DNA from: Bacillota bacterium
GTDB lineage: Bacteria; Bacillota_A; Clostridia; Lutisporales; Lutisporaceae
NCBI GenBank assembly: GCA_022706865.1
Contig: JAKJBT010000046.1
Location: 1-13,086 of the forward strand
Reading direction: 5' to 3'
Length of the DNA: 13,086 bases
Positions 6,330 to 13,086 of this stretch are shown one piece after another. Under the pieces are notes generated by a model that was not told where the DNA came from, did no database searches, and saw nothing but the letters and a program-made list of their open reading frames with translations. A program made the position numbers and the translations under genes. Every line of letters starts with the position of its first letter. Positions within the stretch are counted from its first letter, which is position 1.

Positions 6330-8147
6330 TTGAAAAAATTGATTTCCGAACAAATGGTGAATTACCTGGAGCGACGCGGGGTCGAGTATGTATTCGGACT
6401 TTGCGGGCACACGGTAATCGCCTTCCTGGATGCACTTTCCAGAAGCAGCAGTGTGAAGTATGTTTCCTTTAGAAATGAACAGCTTGCAGCAATGGCAGCA
6501 GACGGGTATGCCAGAATCAAGAAAAAGGCCGGGGTAGTAATGTGCCACGTAGGCCCGGGCATTGCAAATACCGTAACAGGAGTGGCCAATGCATCATTTG
6601 ACTCCATACCTATGGTATTGATAGCGGGAGATGTTCCAAGATATTATTTCGGAAAGCACCCTCATCAGGAAGTTAATCTGCATGCTGACGCTTCTCAGTA
6701 TGAAATCCTGAAACCCATAGTTAAAAGGGCCTGGAGAGTTGATGATCCTGAAGCAATGCCTGAGATACTGGATAAAGCTTTTCGCCTGGCTGAAAGCGGA
6801 AAGCCCGGGCCGGTTCTCATATCTGTACCGATGGATGTTTTCTCCGAAGAGATTGAAGAGGATCTATTTGCACGTACTTACCTTGACAGCCACCAGACTA
6901 TCAAACCTGCATTGGCGCCTAAAGCTGCAAAAGCTATAGCACAAAAGCTGGTGGAAGCCAAGAACCCTGTTATTCATGCCGGCGGCGGTATACTTCTGGC
7001 AGGAGCGTCAAAAGAGCTTCAGGATCTGGTAGAGTTCCTGGATATCCCGGTATCCCGAACATTGATGGGGCAGGGCTGCATATCCGATACGCATCCGCTG
7101 ATGCTTGGACAGACCGGATTCTGGGGCCTTGAATTTACACATAAATTTACAGCCAATGCGGATGTTCTGCTTGGGCTTGGAACCCGCTTTGCGGAAGCTG
7201 ACAGCTCCAGCTGGTATCCGGGTGTGACCTTTGACATGAAGAAGACAGAGTTTCTTCAAATAGACATAGATCCAACAGAAATCGGACGCAATTATCCGGT
7301 TAGCATTGGTGCTGTAGCAGATTTGAAAGAAGCACTTGCACAGATTCTGGAAGAAGCCAAGAAGCTGTGCCCGGAGGGCATAAAAAGGCCGGAGCTCAGG
7401 GAAATGATCAAAAAGAATCGTACATTATTCAGAGAGTCAAATATTGCAATATCTGAAGACGGGCGCTTCCCAATGACACCGCAGCGTATACTGAAGGACG
7501 TAAAGGAAACGATACCGGAGGATGCAATCATATTTACCGATGTAGGCTGGAATAAGAATGGCGTAGCACAGCAGTTTGACATTACTCTTCCGGGAACCAT
7601 TCACCACAGCTCGGGGCTTGCAACCATGGGCTTCGGAGCGTCGGCGCTGCTGGGCGGCAAGCTTGCGGCACCTGACAAGGTTGTTATCACACTTGTGGGA
7701 GACGGGGGATTCGGAGTCAATCCAAGCTCACTGGCCACAGCAGTAGAACAGGACATTCCTGTAATATGGATTGTAATGAACAACTCCGCATTCGGTACAA
7801 TTGCCGGTTTGGAGTATTCCAACTATAAGACCAAATTTGGAACAGTATTTACCACACCTGATGGGAAACCTTACTCCCCCAACTGGGCAGAGGTTGCAAA
7901 GGCATATGGGGTGGATGCAATCCGTATAGATTCGGCTGAAGCCTTCAAGCCGGCATTGGAAAAAGCATTAGCCAGCAATAAGCCTTTCCTGTTGGATGTA
8001 CCTATGGAGAATATCGGGGTACCAACACCCGGCTGCTGGAACATCAATGACATATACACACCTAAGGTAAATGTTGTAAACGGTAAAATAATAAAGAATG
8101 AGAAGGGTGAATATGAAGCTCCGAATCATTCCTCTTCACACAAATAA
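6330..8147 (+). CDS. Thiamine-diphosphate-dependent enzyme, acetolactate synthase-like superfamily
   Basis: A 605-residue, three-domain ThDP enzyme. The N-terminal pyrimidine-binding domain has catalytic Glu50 in 'SFRNEQLAAMAADGYAR', followed by 'GPGIANTVTGVANASFDSIP'. A central Rossmann-like domain follows ('NPVIHAGGGILLAGAS', 'ADVLLGLGTRFAEAD'). The C-terminal diphosphate/Mg-binding domain has G457-D458-G459 and N484-N485, the GDG-(about 26)-NN motif. Instead of the 'GxPGG' loop of acetolactate synthase it has 'FGLCGHTVIAF', and no small regulatory subunit gene is adjacent, so branched-chain amino acid synthesis is unlikely. It also lacks the N-terminal pattern I know for sulfoacetaldehyde acetyltransferase (Xsc). 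Such enzymes decarboxylate 2-oxo acids, ligate aldehydes, or cleave diketones as IolD does. Sitting between an acylating aldehyde dehydrogenase and a TIM-barrel enzyme, it probably performs the central C-C cleavage of the pathway (inference). Confidence 0.87.
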   Translation: MKKLISEQMVNYLERRGVEYVFGLCGHTVIAFLDALSRSSSVKYVSFRNEQLAAMAADGYARIKKKAGVVMCHVGPGIANTVTGVANASFDSIPMVLIAGDVPRYYFGKHPHQEVNLHADASQYEILKPIVKRAWRVDDPEAMPEILDKAFRLAESGKPGPVLISVPMDVFSEEIEEDLFARTYLDSHQTIKPALAPKAAKAIAQKLVEAKNPVIHAGGGILLAGASKELQDLVEFLDIPVSRTLMGQGCISDTHPLMLGQTGFWGLEFTHKFTANADVLLGLGTRFAEADSSSWYPGVTFDMKKTEFLQIDIDPTEIGRNYPVSIGAVADLKEALAQILEEAKKLCPEGIKRPELREMIKKNRTLFRESNIAISEDGRFPMTPQRILKDVKETIPEDAIIFTDVGWNKNGVAQQFDITLPGTIHHSSGLATMGFGASALLGGKLAAPDKVVITLVGDGGFGVNPSSLATAVEQDIPVIWIVMNNSAFGTIAGLEYSNYKTKFGTVFTTPDGKPYSPNWAEVAKAYGVDAIRIDSAEAFKPALEKALASNKPFLLDVPMENIGVPTPGCWNINDIYTPKVNVVNGKIIKNEKGEYEAPNHSSSHK

Positions 8148-8173
8148 ACAGTGTATTTGAAAGGAGAGCAATT

Positions 8174-8995
8174 ATGTCAAGAAAATTTTCCCTTGCTTAT
8201 CTAACAATACCCGGGACTGGTCCGGTGGATCAGATTCGCATAGCTGCAGAGGCGGGATATGATTTCGTCAGCCTCCGCCCGATACCGATGCATCTCCCTA
8301 ACGAACCTCTTTTCCGGTTTGATCAGGATAAGAAGCTGTTCAATGATATAAGGCATGCGCTTTCGGAAAACAATATCAGGCTGTTGGACATCGAACTGGC
8401 CAGAGTAAGAGAAGATCTGAAGGTTGAGGATTATGAGTCTGCATTTTCCGCTGCAGCGGAGCTTGGAGGGACAGATGTGCTTTCAAGCATATGGACTAAG
8501 GACAAGGCTTATTACTACAGGGAATTTGCAAAAATATGCGATCTTGCTGCAAAGTACTCTCTTCGTGTGAATCTGGAGTTCGTGACCTTTGCAGGAGTTG
8601 CAACCTTGGTTGAAGCCATGGATGTACTCAATACAGTAGAACGTCCCAATGCATACCTCATGGTGGATACTCTTCATGCTCACAGGTCAAGAGTATCGGC
8701 AGAGGATATTGCCAAAGTGGAACCTTCAAAATTTGGATTTATTCACCTGTGTGACGGCCCGGGCCCTATACCTGCATTGGATGATCCGAGCATGATAGGA
8801 GTTGCAAGAGAAGGAAGGCTTTATCCGGGAGAAGGGGAAATAGATTTAAAGAGTATGTTTCTTGCGATGCCGGCAAATCCAATATCAATTGAATTGCCGA
8901 ATTCCAGGGAGATGGAGAAGAGAGGAGCATCTGGGCATGCTGCCCAATGCCTGATCAAGGCAAAGCAATATTTCGCCGAAAACGGTATAGAATAG
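8174..8995 (+). CDS. TIM-barrel sugar isomerase/epimerase/dehydratase (xylose isomerase-like, AP endonuclease 2 fold)
   Basis: A 273-residue protein of the metal-dependent TIM-barrel family that includes hydroxypyruvate isomerase, IolE and 3-dehydroshikimate dehydratase. Expected metal ligands are visible at strand ends: E135 ('VNLEFVTF'), D165 with H168 ('MVDTLHAH'), H191 ('FIHLCDGPG') and E240 ('SIELPNS'). Length is normal for the family. The start at ATG 8174 has AAGGAG 7 nt upstream, 26 bp after the ThDP gene. Next to a ThDP lyase it recalls IolE-IolD of inositol breakdown; next to an AroE-like dehydrogenase it recalls dehydroshikimate dehydratase. The sequence alone does not choose between isomerase, epimerase and dehydratase. 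Confidence 0.85.
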   Translation: MSRKFSLAYLTIPGTGPVDQIRIAAEAGYDFVSLRPIPMHLPNEPLFRFDQDKKLFNDIRHALSENNIRLLDIELARVREDLKVEDYESAFSAAAELGGTDVLSSIWTKDKAYYYREFAKICDLAAKYSLRVNLEFVTFAGVATLVEAMDVLNTVERPNAYLMVDTLHAHRSRVSAEDIAKVEPSKFGFIHLCDGPGPIPALDDPSMIGVAREGRLYPGEGEIDLKSMFLAMPANPISIELPNSREMEKRGASGHAAQCLIKAKQYFAENGIE

Positions 8996-9013
8996 ATAAA
9001 GGTATAGTGCTCT

Positions 9014-9034
9014 TTTATATTATATAAATATAAA
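9014..9034 (+). other. AT-only inverted repeat before the AroE-like gene
   Basis: TTTATAT (9014-9020) and ATATAAA (9028-9034) form a perfect 7-bp stem over a 7-nt loop, ending 3 nt before the GGGGGAG ribosome binding site. It is weak, being all A/T, and there is no T-run after it, so it is not a terminator. It may modestly tune translation, or be chance in an AT-rich spacer. Confidence 0.3.
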
Positions 9035-9048
9035 AAAGGGGGAGAAAA

Positions 9049-9927
9049 ATGCCGGTTAATATTAATACCAAAATGATAACCCTGCTGGGAAAACCTCTAT
9101 CTCAGTCCTATGCAGCCAGAATGCAGAATGCGGCCTATAGGGCAGCAGGAATCAACATGCTGTATTTTTACACAGAGGTTGAAAATGACCATTTACCAGA
9201 TGTAATTAATGGAATCAGGCACATGAATTTTGCCGGATTTGCGGTTACCAAGCCAAACAAAGTGGAAGTCATGAAATATGTTGATGAAGTGGATCCCCTA
9301 TGTGAAAAAATGAATGCAAGCAATACTGTAGTAATCAAGAATGGGCGCCTTAAGGCATATAACACTGACGGTATAGGTTTTCTAAGATCTCTGAAGGAAG
9401 AAGCGCCTGAAATAAATATTTCTGAATCGGTATTCTTCTGCCTCGGAGCAGGAGGTGCCGCCAGAGCTATATGCAGTGTACTTGCATATAACGGAGCAAA
9501 GAAGATATACATTGCAAGCAGAACCTTATCACGAGTCAAGGAACTGGTTGACGATATCAATGAGAAGTTTGCACCTGTGGCGGAACTGGTGGATATGCAG
9601 GACACAGAGCTGCTGAAGAAAAGTATAGCAGTATCAAATGTTATCATGAACAATACCGGATTGGGCATGCCTGTAAGCCTGGACAAAACCCCGATTCCCA
9701 AAGAGTATCTTAGCCCGGGACAGTTGTGTTTTGATGCAACCTATAATCCGTCAAAGACCAGATTCCTTACGGAAGCTGAACAAGTTGGCTGTAAGATAAT
9801 TAACGGATTGGGCATGTCACTTTATCAAGGTGCTGAACAGATTGAACTCTGGAGCGGGGTAAATGCTCCTATAGAAGCAATGCGCCAGGAACTCCTTGAT
9901 ATACTTTCAGGAAAAGAAGAAAAATAG
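9049..9927 (+). CDS. Shikimate dehydrogenase-like (AroE family) NAD(P)-dependent dehydrogenase, divergent
   Basis: A 292-residue two-domain AroE homologue. Conserved features are catalytic K71 in 'GFAVTKPNK', N92 in 'ASNTVV', catalytic D107 in 'YNTDGIGF', the dinucleotide motif 'GAGGAARA' (133-140), 'SRTLSR' (157-162, like the NADP-type NRTxxR), and the C-terminal 'GLGMSLYQGAEQIELW' with its conserved Gln. Substrate-side changes are clear. The usual HSxSP is 'QSYAA' (19-23), so one of the two carboxylate-binding serines is Ala, and the Asn of GxNVTxPxK is Ala65. It is therefore unlikely to be the biosynthetic shikimate dehydrogenase and more likely oxidises a related hydroxy acid in this catabolic operon. 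GGGGGAG precedes the ATG. A quinate/shikimate catabolic dehydrogenase remains possible. Confidence 0.82.
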   Translation: MPVNINTKMITLLGKPLSQSYAARMQNAAYRAAGINMLYFYTEVENDHLPDVINGIRHMNFAGFAVTKPNKVEVMKYVDEVDPLCEKMNASNTVVIKNGRLKAYNTDGIGFLRSLKEEAPEINISESVFFCLGAGGAARAICSVLAYNGAKKIYIASRTLSRVKELVDDINEKFAPVAELVDMQDTELLKKSIAVSNVIMNNTGLGMPVSLDKTPIPKEYLSPGQLCFDATYNPSKTRFLTEAEQVGCKIINGLGMSLYQGAEQIELWSGVNAPIEAMRQELLDILSGKEEK

Positions 9928-9976
9928 CATAAGCAACGTATGGATTAGACTTACACAATAGGAAGGAGGCAACAAC

Positions 9977-10555
9977 ATGAATGGGTTTAAATGGTTGAAC
10001 AAACACTTTGAAGAAGCTATTCTGGTGTTTCTGTTAGCAACCATATCCTGTGTAATGATGGCGCAAATCATTGCGAGAACCTTTTTTAATTCCATGACCT
10101 GGCCCGAAGAATTCTGCAGATATTGCTACATATGGACAGTATTTCTTTCTCTCGGATATACGATCAAAAAGGGGAATATGCTGAGGGTAGGAATAGTTAT
10201 GGATTTACTTCCCCATAAGCTGCGAAAGAGCATAGAGATTATTGTAAACATTATAATGCTGGTATTATTTGTGATATTGCTCAGGTATTCAATATTATAT
10301 ACCGGTAAAATCAAGAGCAGCGGACAATTCTCACCGGCTATGCACCTGCCGATGTGGATTATGTACATGGCTACAATTATCGGTTTCGCTTTAGCTGCCT
10401 TACGTATGATACAGGAAATCATTTCAAATATCAGTGACTTCAACAAGAAGGCTGAAACGACTTTGGAAGCGACATTAAAGGAAGCGAAGCAGGAAGTGCA
10501 GGCTACTGGCACAGATGTTAATGATAATGACGGCTTATTGGGAGGTGAGGATTAA
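9977..10555 (+). CDS. dctQ: TRAP transporter small permease (DctQ family)
   Basis: A 192-residue membrane protein with four hydrophobic segments (about residues 13-36, 48-63, 83-106, 122-143) and the DctQ pattern 'AQIIARTFFNSMTWPEEFCR' followed by 'IWTVFLSLGYTIKKGNMLRV'. It partners the large permease to form the membrane part of a tripartite sodium-driven uptake system for organic acids. After the last segment comes an unusually long, charged tail of roughly 45 residues ending in acidic 'DNDGLLGGED', presumably cytoplasmic. GGAAGGAGG lies 7 nt before ATG. The stop overlaps the next start by one base (TAATG), so the two are translationally coupled. Confidence 0.9.
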   Translation: MNGFKWLNKHFEEAILVFLLATISCVMMAQIIARTFFNSMTWPEEFCRYCYIWTVFLSLGYTIKKGNMLRVGIVMDLLPHKLRKSIEIIVNIIMLVLFVILLRYSILYTGKIKSSGQFSPAMHLPMWIMYMATIIGFALAALRMIQEIISNISDFNKKAETTLEATLKEAKQEVQATGTDVNDNDGLLGGED

Positions 10556-11838
10556 TGGCACTATGGATATTTGTTGTATTTCTGACAGCACTTGTATTTG
10601 CAGTTCCGATAGCTGTAAGTATGGTGCTGGGAGCTATGACGCCCCTTATTTTGGGCGGACCGGGAAGTTCCATCCAGCAGCTGATTGCAAACAGCTTTTC
10701 CGGTTCGGATACGACACCAATCCTGGCAGTACCTCTCTTCATTCTTGGAGGAGTACTTATGGCGGAGGGCGGGATATCCCGAAGGCTCTTCAATTTCTTT
10801 GCATATTTTGTAGGTAATTTAACCGGCGGATTGCCATGCGCCGTTATTCTTACTTGTCTCTTTTATGGAGCTATTTCAGGATCAGGCCCTGCCACTACCG
10901 CAGCCGTAGGATCGATGACGATTCCATTCCTGGTGGATATGGGCTATGACAAGACTTGGTCAGCGGGCATGGTTGCTACTGCAGGCGGCCTTGGAGTTAT
11001 CATACCTCCATCCATACCTTTTGTCCTTTATTCATTGGCTACGGGAGTATCAACAGGAGCTCTCTTCCTGGGGGGAGTCCTTCCGGGTATCCTTATCGGA
11101 CTGTGTATGATGGTTTATGCCGTTATATACTGTAAACGAAAGGGAGAAGACAAAGAGAAAATCAGGGCGAAGATGACAGAGCTGCGTTCCAAAGGATTCC
11201 TCAATTTACTGAAGGATAGCTTCTGGGCTTTGCTGTCACCTGTAATCGTATTGGGAGGAATATATTCAGGAATAGTAACTCCTACAGAGGCGGCATGCAT
11301 TTCGGTATTTTACTCATTGTTCGTCTCTCTGGTAATCTATAGATCCTTTACAATTAAGGAGATCATTCCCTTTTTAGGAAATGCTGTAAAGACCTATGCA
11401 CCGTTATGTTTTGTACTAGCCTTTGCAATAGCCTTTGGCCGGGTATTGGCCTTAGCTAAGGCTCCAATATTGATTGAGAACTTTATACTGAACAACTTCT
11501 CAACAAGCATAACGGTATTGACGGGGATTGTAGTGGTTTTCCTGCTGCTGGGAATGGTAATGGACACAGGACCGGCAATAGTAATACTGTCACCTATTCT
11601 GCTTCCTGCTGTTCAGGCCCTGGGAGTGGATCCGGTACATTTCGGTGTTATAATGGTCTGCTGTCTGTCAATAGGATTAGCAACTCCGCCCTTTGGGCTC
11701 GACCTTTTCGTTGCCGGAACACTGTCCAGTTTACCTCCGATGAAAGTGGCAATGAAAGCAATGCCCTTTATAATAGCATTTGGCATAGCGCTGTTTATTA
11801 TAACATATATACCTTGGTTTAGCCTTGTATTCCTGTAA
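10555..11838 (+). CDS. dctM: TRAP transporter large permease (DctM family)
   Basis: A 427-residue, strongly hydrophobic protein of the usual DctM length with about twelve membrane segments. Family signatures are present: 'PLFILGGVLMAEGGISRRLF', 'GAISGSGPATTAAVGSMTIP', 'GGLGVIIPPSIPFVLYSLAT' and 'VTPTEAACISVFYSLF'; 'MDTGPAIVILSPILLP' is in the C-terminal half. It forms the translocation path and couples substrate entry to sodium. Its ribosome binding site (GGAGGTGAGG, 10541-10550) lies inside the end of dctQ. The stop codon lies in the loop of a hairpin that precedes the binding-protein gene. Confidence 0.95.
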   Translation: MALWIFVVFLTALVFAVPIAVSMVLGAMTPLILGGPGSSIQQLIANSFSGSDTTPILAVPLFILGGVLMAEGGISRRLFNFFAYFVGNLTGGLPCAVILTCLFYGAISGSGPATTAAVGSMTIPFLVDMGYDKTWSAGMVATAGGLGVIIPPSIPFVLYSLATGVSTGALFLGGVLPGILIGLCMMVYAVIYCKRKGEDKEKIRAKMTELRSKGFLNLLKDSFWALLSPVIVLGGIYSGIVTPTEAACISVFYSLFVSLVIYRSFTIKEIIPFLGNAVKTYAPLCFVLAFAIAFGRVLALAKAPILIENFILNNFSTSITVLTGIVVVFLLLGMVMDTGPAIVILSPILLPAVQALGVDPVHFGVIMVCCLSIGLATPPFGLDLFVAGTLSSLPPMKVAMKAMPFIIAFGIALFIITYIPWFSLVFL

Positions 11839-11847
11839 AACAGGAAT
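11829..11847 (+). other. Hairpin between dctM and dctP, with the dctM stop codon in its loop
   Basis: ATTCCTG (11829-11835) and CAGGAAT (11841-11847) are perfectly complementary with a 5-nt loop TAAAA containing the TAA stop. No T-run follows, so it is not a normal terminator. It may protect or separate the dctP message, whose product is usually needed in excess over the permease (inference). Confidence 0.5.
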
Positions 11848-11870
11848 TCAAGATATAAATGAAAACAAGA

Positions 11871-11878
11871 AAAGGGGG
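11871..11878 (+). promoter_or_regulatory. Ribosome binding site that fixes the dctP start at 11885
   Basis: AAAGGGGG lies 6 nt before ATG 11885, directly followed by a signal peptide. The earlier in-frame ATG at 11825 would overlap dctM and add about 20 charged residues before the signal sequence. Confidence 0.75.
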
Positions 11879-11884
11879 AAAAAA

Positions 11885-12955
11885 ATGAAAAAGTTACTTA
11901 TCTTATTATTGGTACTGGTTATGGCTTTAGTCCCGGCAGCGTGTGCTAAACAAGCACCGCCGGCAGAACAACCGGCAGCAGAGAAACCTGCAGAAGGCGG
12001 AGACAAATACGCTTCTTTGGAAGCAGTTACCCTTATCGGTGCTGATAATGCAGGTGTCGGCGCCGCAGCACAGCTTTACGGTGAACTGGTAACCAAAAAG
12101 GTAGCAGAGATTACCGGCGGAAAACTGAAAATCGATTATTTCCCGAACAGTCAGCTTGGTAATGACCAGGAGCTTCAGGCTCAGATGCTTGCAGGAGATA
12201 TTGACTTTGTAATAGCACAGACAGCCCAAACGGTGTCCTTCGTACCGGAAGTTGCCATTTTTGACCTTCCAATGGTGTTTGCGAAGTATGATGCCAAGAC
12301 TATTGACTATGCACTGAATAAGAGTCCTTTTGCAGAAAAGATCAATCAGGCTTATAAAGCTAAGAACATGCGCATTTTGCACTATCTGCAGGGCGGAACC
12401 TTCCGTGAGACCACTTCAAACAAGAAGATCAGCTCTATTGATGACTTCAAAGGTTTGAAGATAAGAACAATGGAAAACCAGAACCACATGGCTTTCTGGC
12501 AGTCACTCGGAGCAGCTCCGACTCCGCTCCCGTGGCCTGAAGTTTATGTATCACTGCAGCAGGGCCTTGTAGATGCACAGGAAAACGCGACTGATACTTG
12601 TGTCGGTGCGAATCTGCAAGAAGTTCAGGATTACCTGATCATGACCCACCATATACTTTACTGCAACCAATTCCTTATTAATGCAGAGAAGTTTGAAAGC
12701 CTGGATCCGTTATATCAGGCTGCCCTACAGCAGGCAGTCGATGAAGCCGCTGTTGAAATTGAAGCAAAACTCACAACTATAGACAAAGATAACAGGCAGA
12801 AGCTGATAGACGGCGGAATGGAACTGGTTGAATTTGAAGCCAGCTTCGTAGATCAGGTTCTTGATAAGGCTAAAGGTGTATATGAATCTATCGGAAAAGC
12901 CATAGGACAGGATTATGTTGATTCTCTGCTGGATGCACTCAAGAACGCAAAATAA
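11885..12955 (+). CDS. dctP: TRAP transporter substrate-binding lipoprotein (DctP family)
   Basis: A 356-residue secreted receptor. It starts 'MKKLLILLLVLVMALVPAAC', a lipoprotein signal with Cys20 as probable lipid attachment; Pro at -3 makes the lipobox slightly atypical. An Ala/Pro/Glu-rich linker follows ('KQAPPAEQPAAEKPAEGG'), as expected for a protein tethered to the outside of a monoderm cell. The mature part has DctP marks: 'DYFPNSQLGNDQELQAQMLA', 'GDIDFVIAQ', and 'GLKIRTMEN' with R194, the family's conserved Arg that normally pairs with the ligand's carboxylate, then 'LPWPEVYVSLQQGLVDAQEN'. The ligand is therefore most likely an organic acid. It is the last gene of the operon; a strong terminator follows 65 bp later. 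The order Q-M-P with the receptor last is one of the usual arrangements. Confidence 0.93.
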   Translation: MKKLLILLLVLVMALVPAACAKQAPPAEQPAAEKPAEGGDKYASLEAVTLIGADNAGVGAAAQLYGELVTKKVAEITGGKLKIDYFPNSQLGNDQELQAQMLAGDIDFVIAQTAQTVSFVPEVAIFDLPMVFAKYDAKTIDYALNKSPFAEKINQAYKAKNMRILHYLQGGTFRETTSNKKISSIDDFKGLKIRTMENQNHMAFWQSLGAAPTPLPWPEVYVSLQQGLVDAQENATDTCVGANLQEVQDYLIMTHHILYCNQFLINAEKFESLDPLYQAALQQAVDEAAVEIEAKLTTIDKDNRQKLIDGGMELVEFEASFVDQVLDKAKGVYESIGKAIGQDYVDSLLDALKNAK

Positions 12956-13020
12956 TCCGTAATTGCGAATCGAAATACAGTTCTTTTGAAATCAAACTGA
13001 GCAGGAAAATTTAAATGATT

Positions 13021-13053
13021 AAAACAGAGGCCGATTCTCCCGGCCTCTGTTTT
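13021..13053 (+). terminator. Rho-independent terminator of the catabolic/TRAP operon
   Basis: A perfect 13-bp stem, 13021-13033 (AAAACAGAGGCCG) with 13041-13053 (CGGCCTCTGTTTT), closes a 7-nt loop; the core is GC-rich and the 3' arm ends in T4. The A-run on the 5' arm means it could also stop transcription from the right. Nothing coding is seen from 12956 to the window end. Confidence 0.9.
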
Positions 13054-13086
13054 GTATGCTGCAAGGCTAAGACAATGGGGTTCCTG

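Noticed and set aside
6330..8147. Acetolactate synthase large subunit (ilvB)
   Set aside because: No GxPGG loop, no adjacent small subunit or other branched-chain amino acid gene, and a catabolic TRAP operon context.
6330..8147. Sulfoacetaldehyde acetyltransferase (xsc), suggested by the SauS-like neighbour
   Set aside because: The N-terminal region does not match the Xsc pattern I know, and no other sulfonate genes are present.
9168..9701. 177-codon open frame on the minus strand
   Set aside because: It lies wholly inside the AroE-like gene, whose motifs are clear on the plus strand. Its product is low-complexity Ser/Thr/Leu-rich with no recognisable domain.
9049..9927. Biosynthetic shikimate dehydrogenase (aroE)
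   Set aside because: Substrate-binding motif substitutions and absence of aromatic biosynthesis neighbours argue against it.
11927..12382. 151-codon open frame on the minus strand inside dctP
   Set aside because: Cys-rich translation with no domain; the plus strand carries an unmistakable DctP protein.

Overview
The window looks like a piece of a monoderm, moderately AT-rich Firmicutes (Clostridia-like) chromosome. The evidence is strong AGGAGG-type Shine-Dalgarno sites before almost every gene, two TTG starts, AT-rich spacers, and a solute-binding protein built as a lipoprotein rather than a free periplasmic protein. No rRNA, tRNA, CRISPR or transposon is visible, and the species cannot be named from this sequence alone.

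Layout. (1) 1-1372, plus strand: the 3' end of a probable TetR-type regulator, then a membrane-anchored DUF6544-like protein. These appear unrelated to the rest. (2) 1401-2309, minus strand: a LysR-type regulator (LTTR), divergent from the catabolic genes. (3) 2310-2515: a regulatory region with two LTTR boxes and a sigma-A-type promoter. (4) 2516-3709: a Gfo/Idh/MocA-family oxidoreductase with a TTG start. (5) 3706-3768: a second copy of the same two-box promoter module, starting inside the stop codon of the oxidoreductase gene. (6) 3818-12955: one long co-directional series coding for an HMG-CoA-lyase-like enzyme, a CoA-acylating aldehyde dehydrogenase of the sulfoacetaldehyde dehydrogenase (SauS) type, a thiamine-diphosphate (ThDP) enzyme of the acetolactate-synthase-like superfamily, a TIM-barrel isomerase/dehydratase, a divergent shikimate-dehydrogenase-like protein, and a complete three-part TRAP transporter in the order DctQ, DctM, DctP. 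(7) 13021-13053: a strong terminator closing the operon.

Reading of the whole. This is a self-contained, LysR-controlled uptake and catabolism locus for an organic acid. The TRAP system imports it. Two NAD(P)-dependent dehydrogenases (MocA-type and AroE-type) and a TIM-barrel enzyme would oxidise and isomerise or dehydrate it. The ThDP enzyme would break or form a C-C bond, the aldehyde product would become an acyl-CoA, and the HMG-CoA-lyase-like enzyme would cleave an acyl-CoA. The enzyme classes parallel inositol catabolism (IolG/IolE/IolD/IolA), but the proteins are not the canonical Iol enzymes and the combination matches no pathway I can name. The substrate is unknown.

The clearest direct sequence signal is the duplicated promoter-operator at 2384-2446 and 3706-3768. 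Each copy has two T-N11-A boxes 21 bp apart, the second touching a TTGGAC -35 element, with identical spacing to the -10. This ties the regulator to both transcription units.
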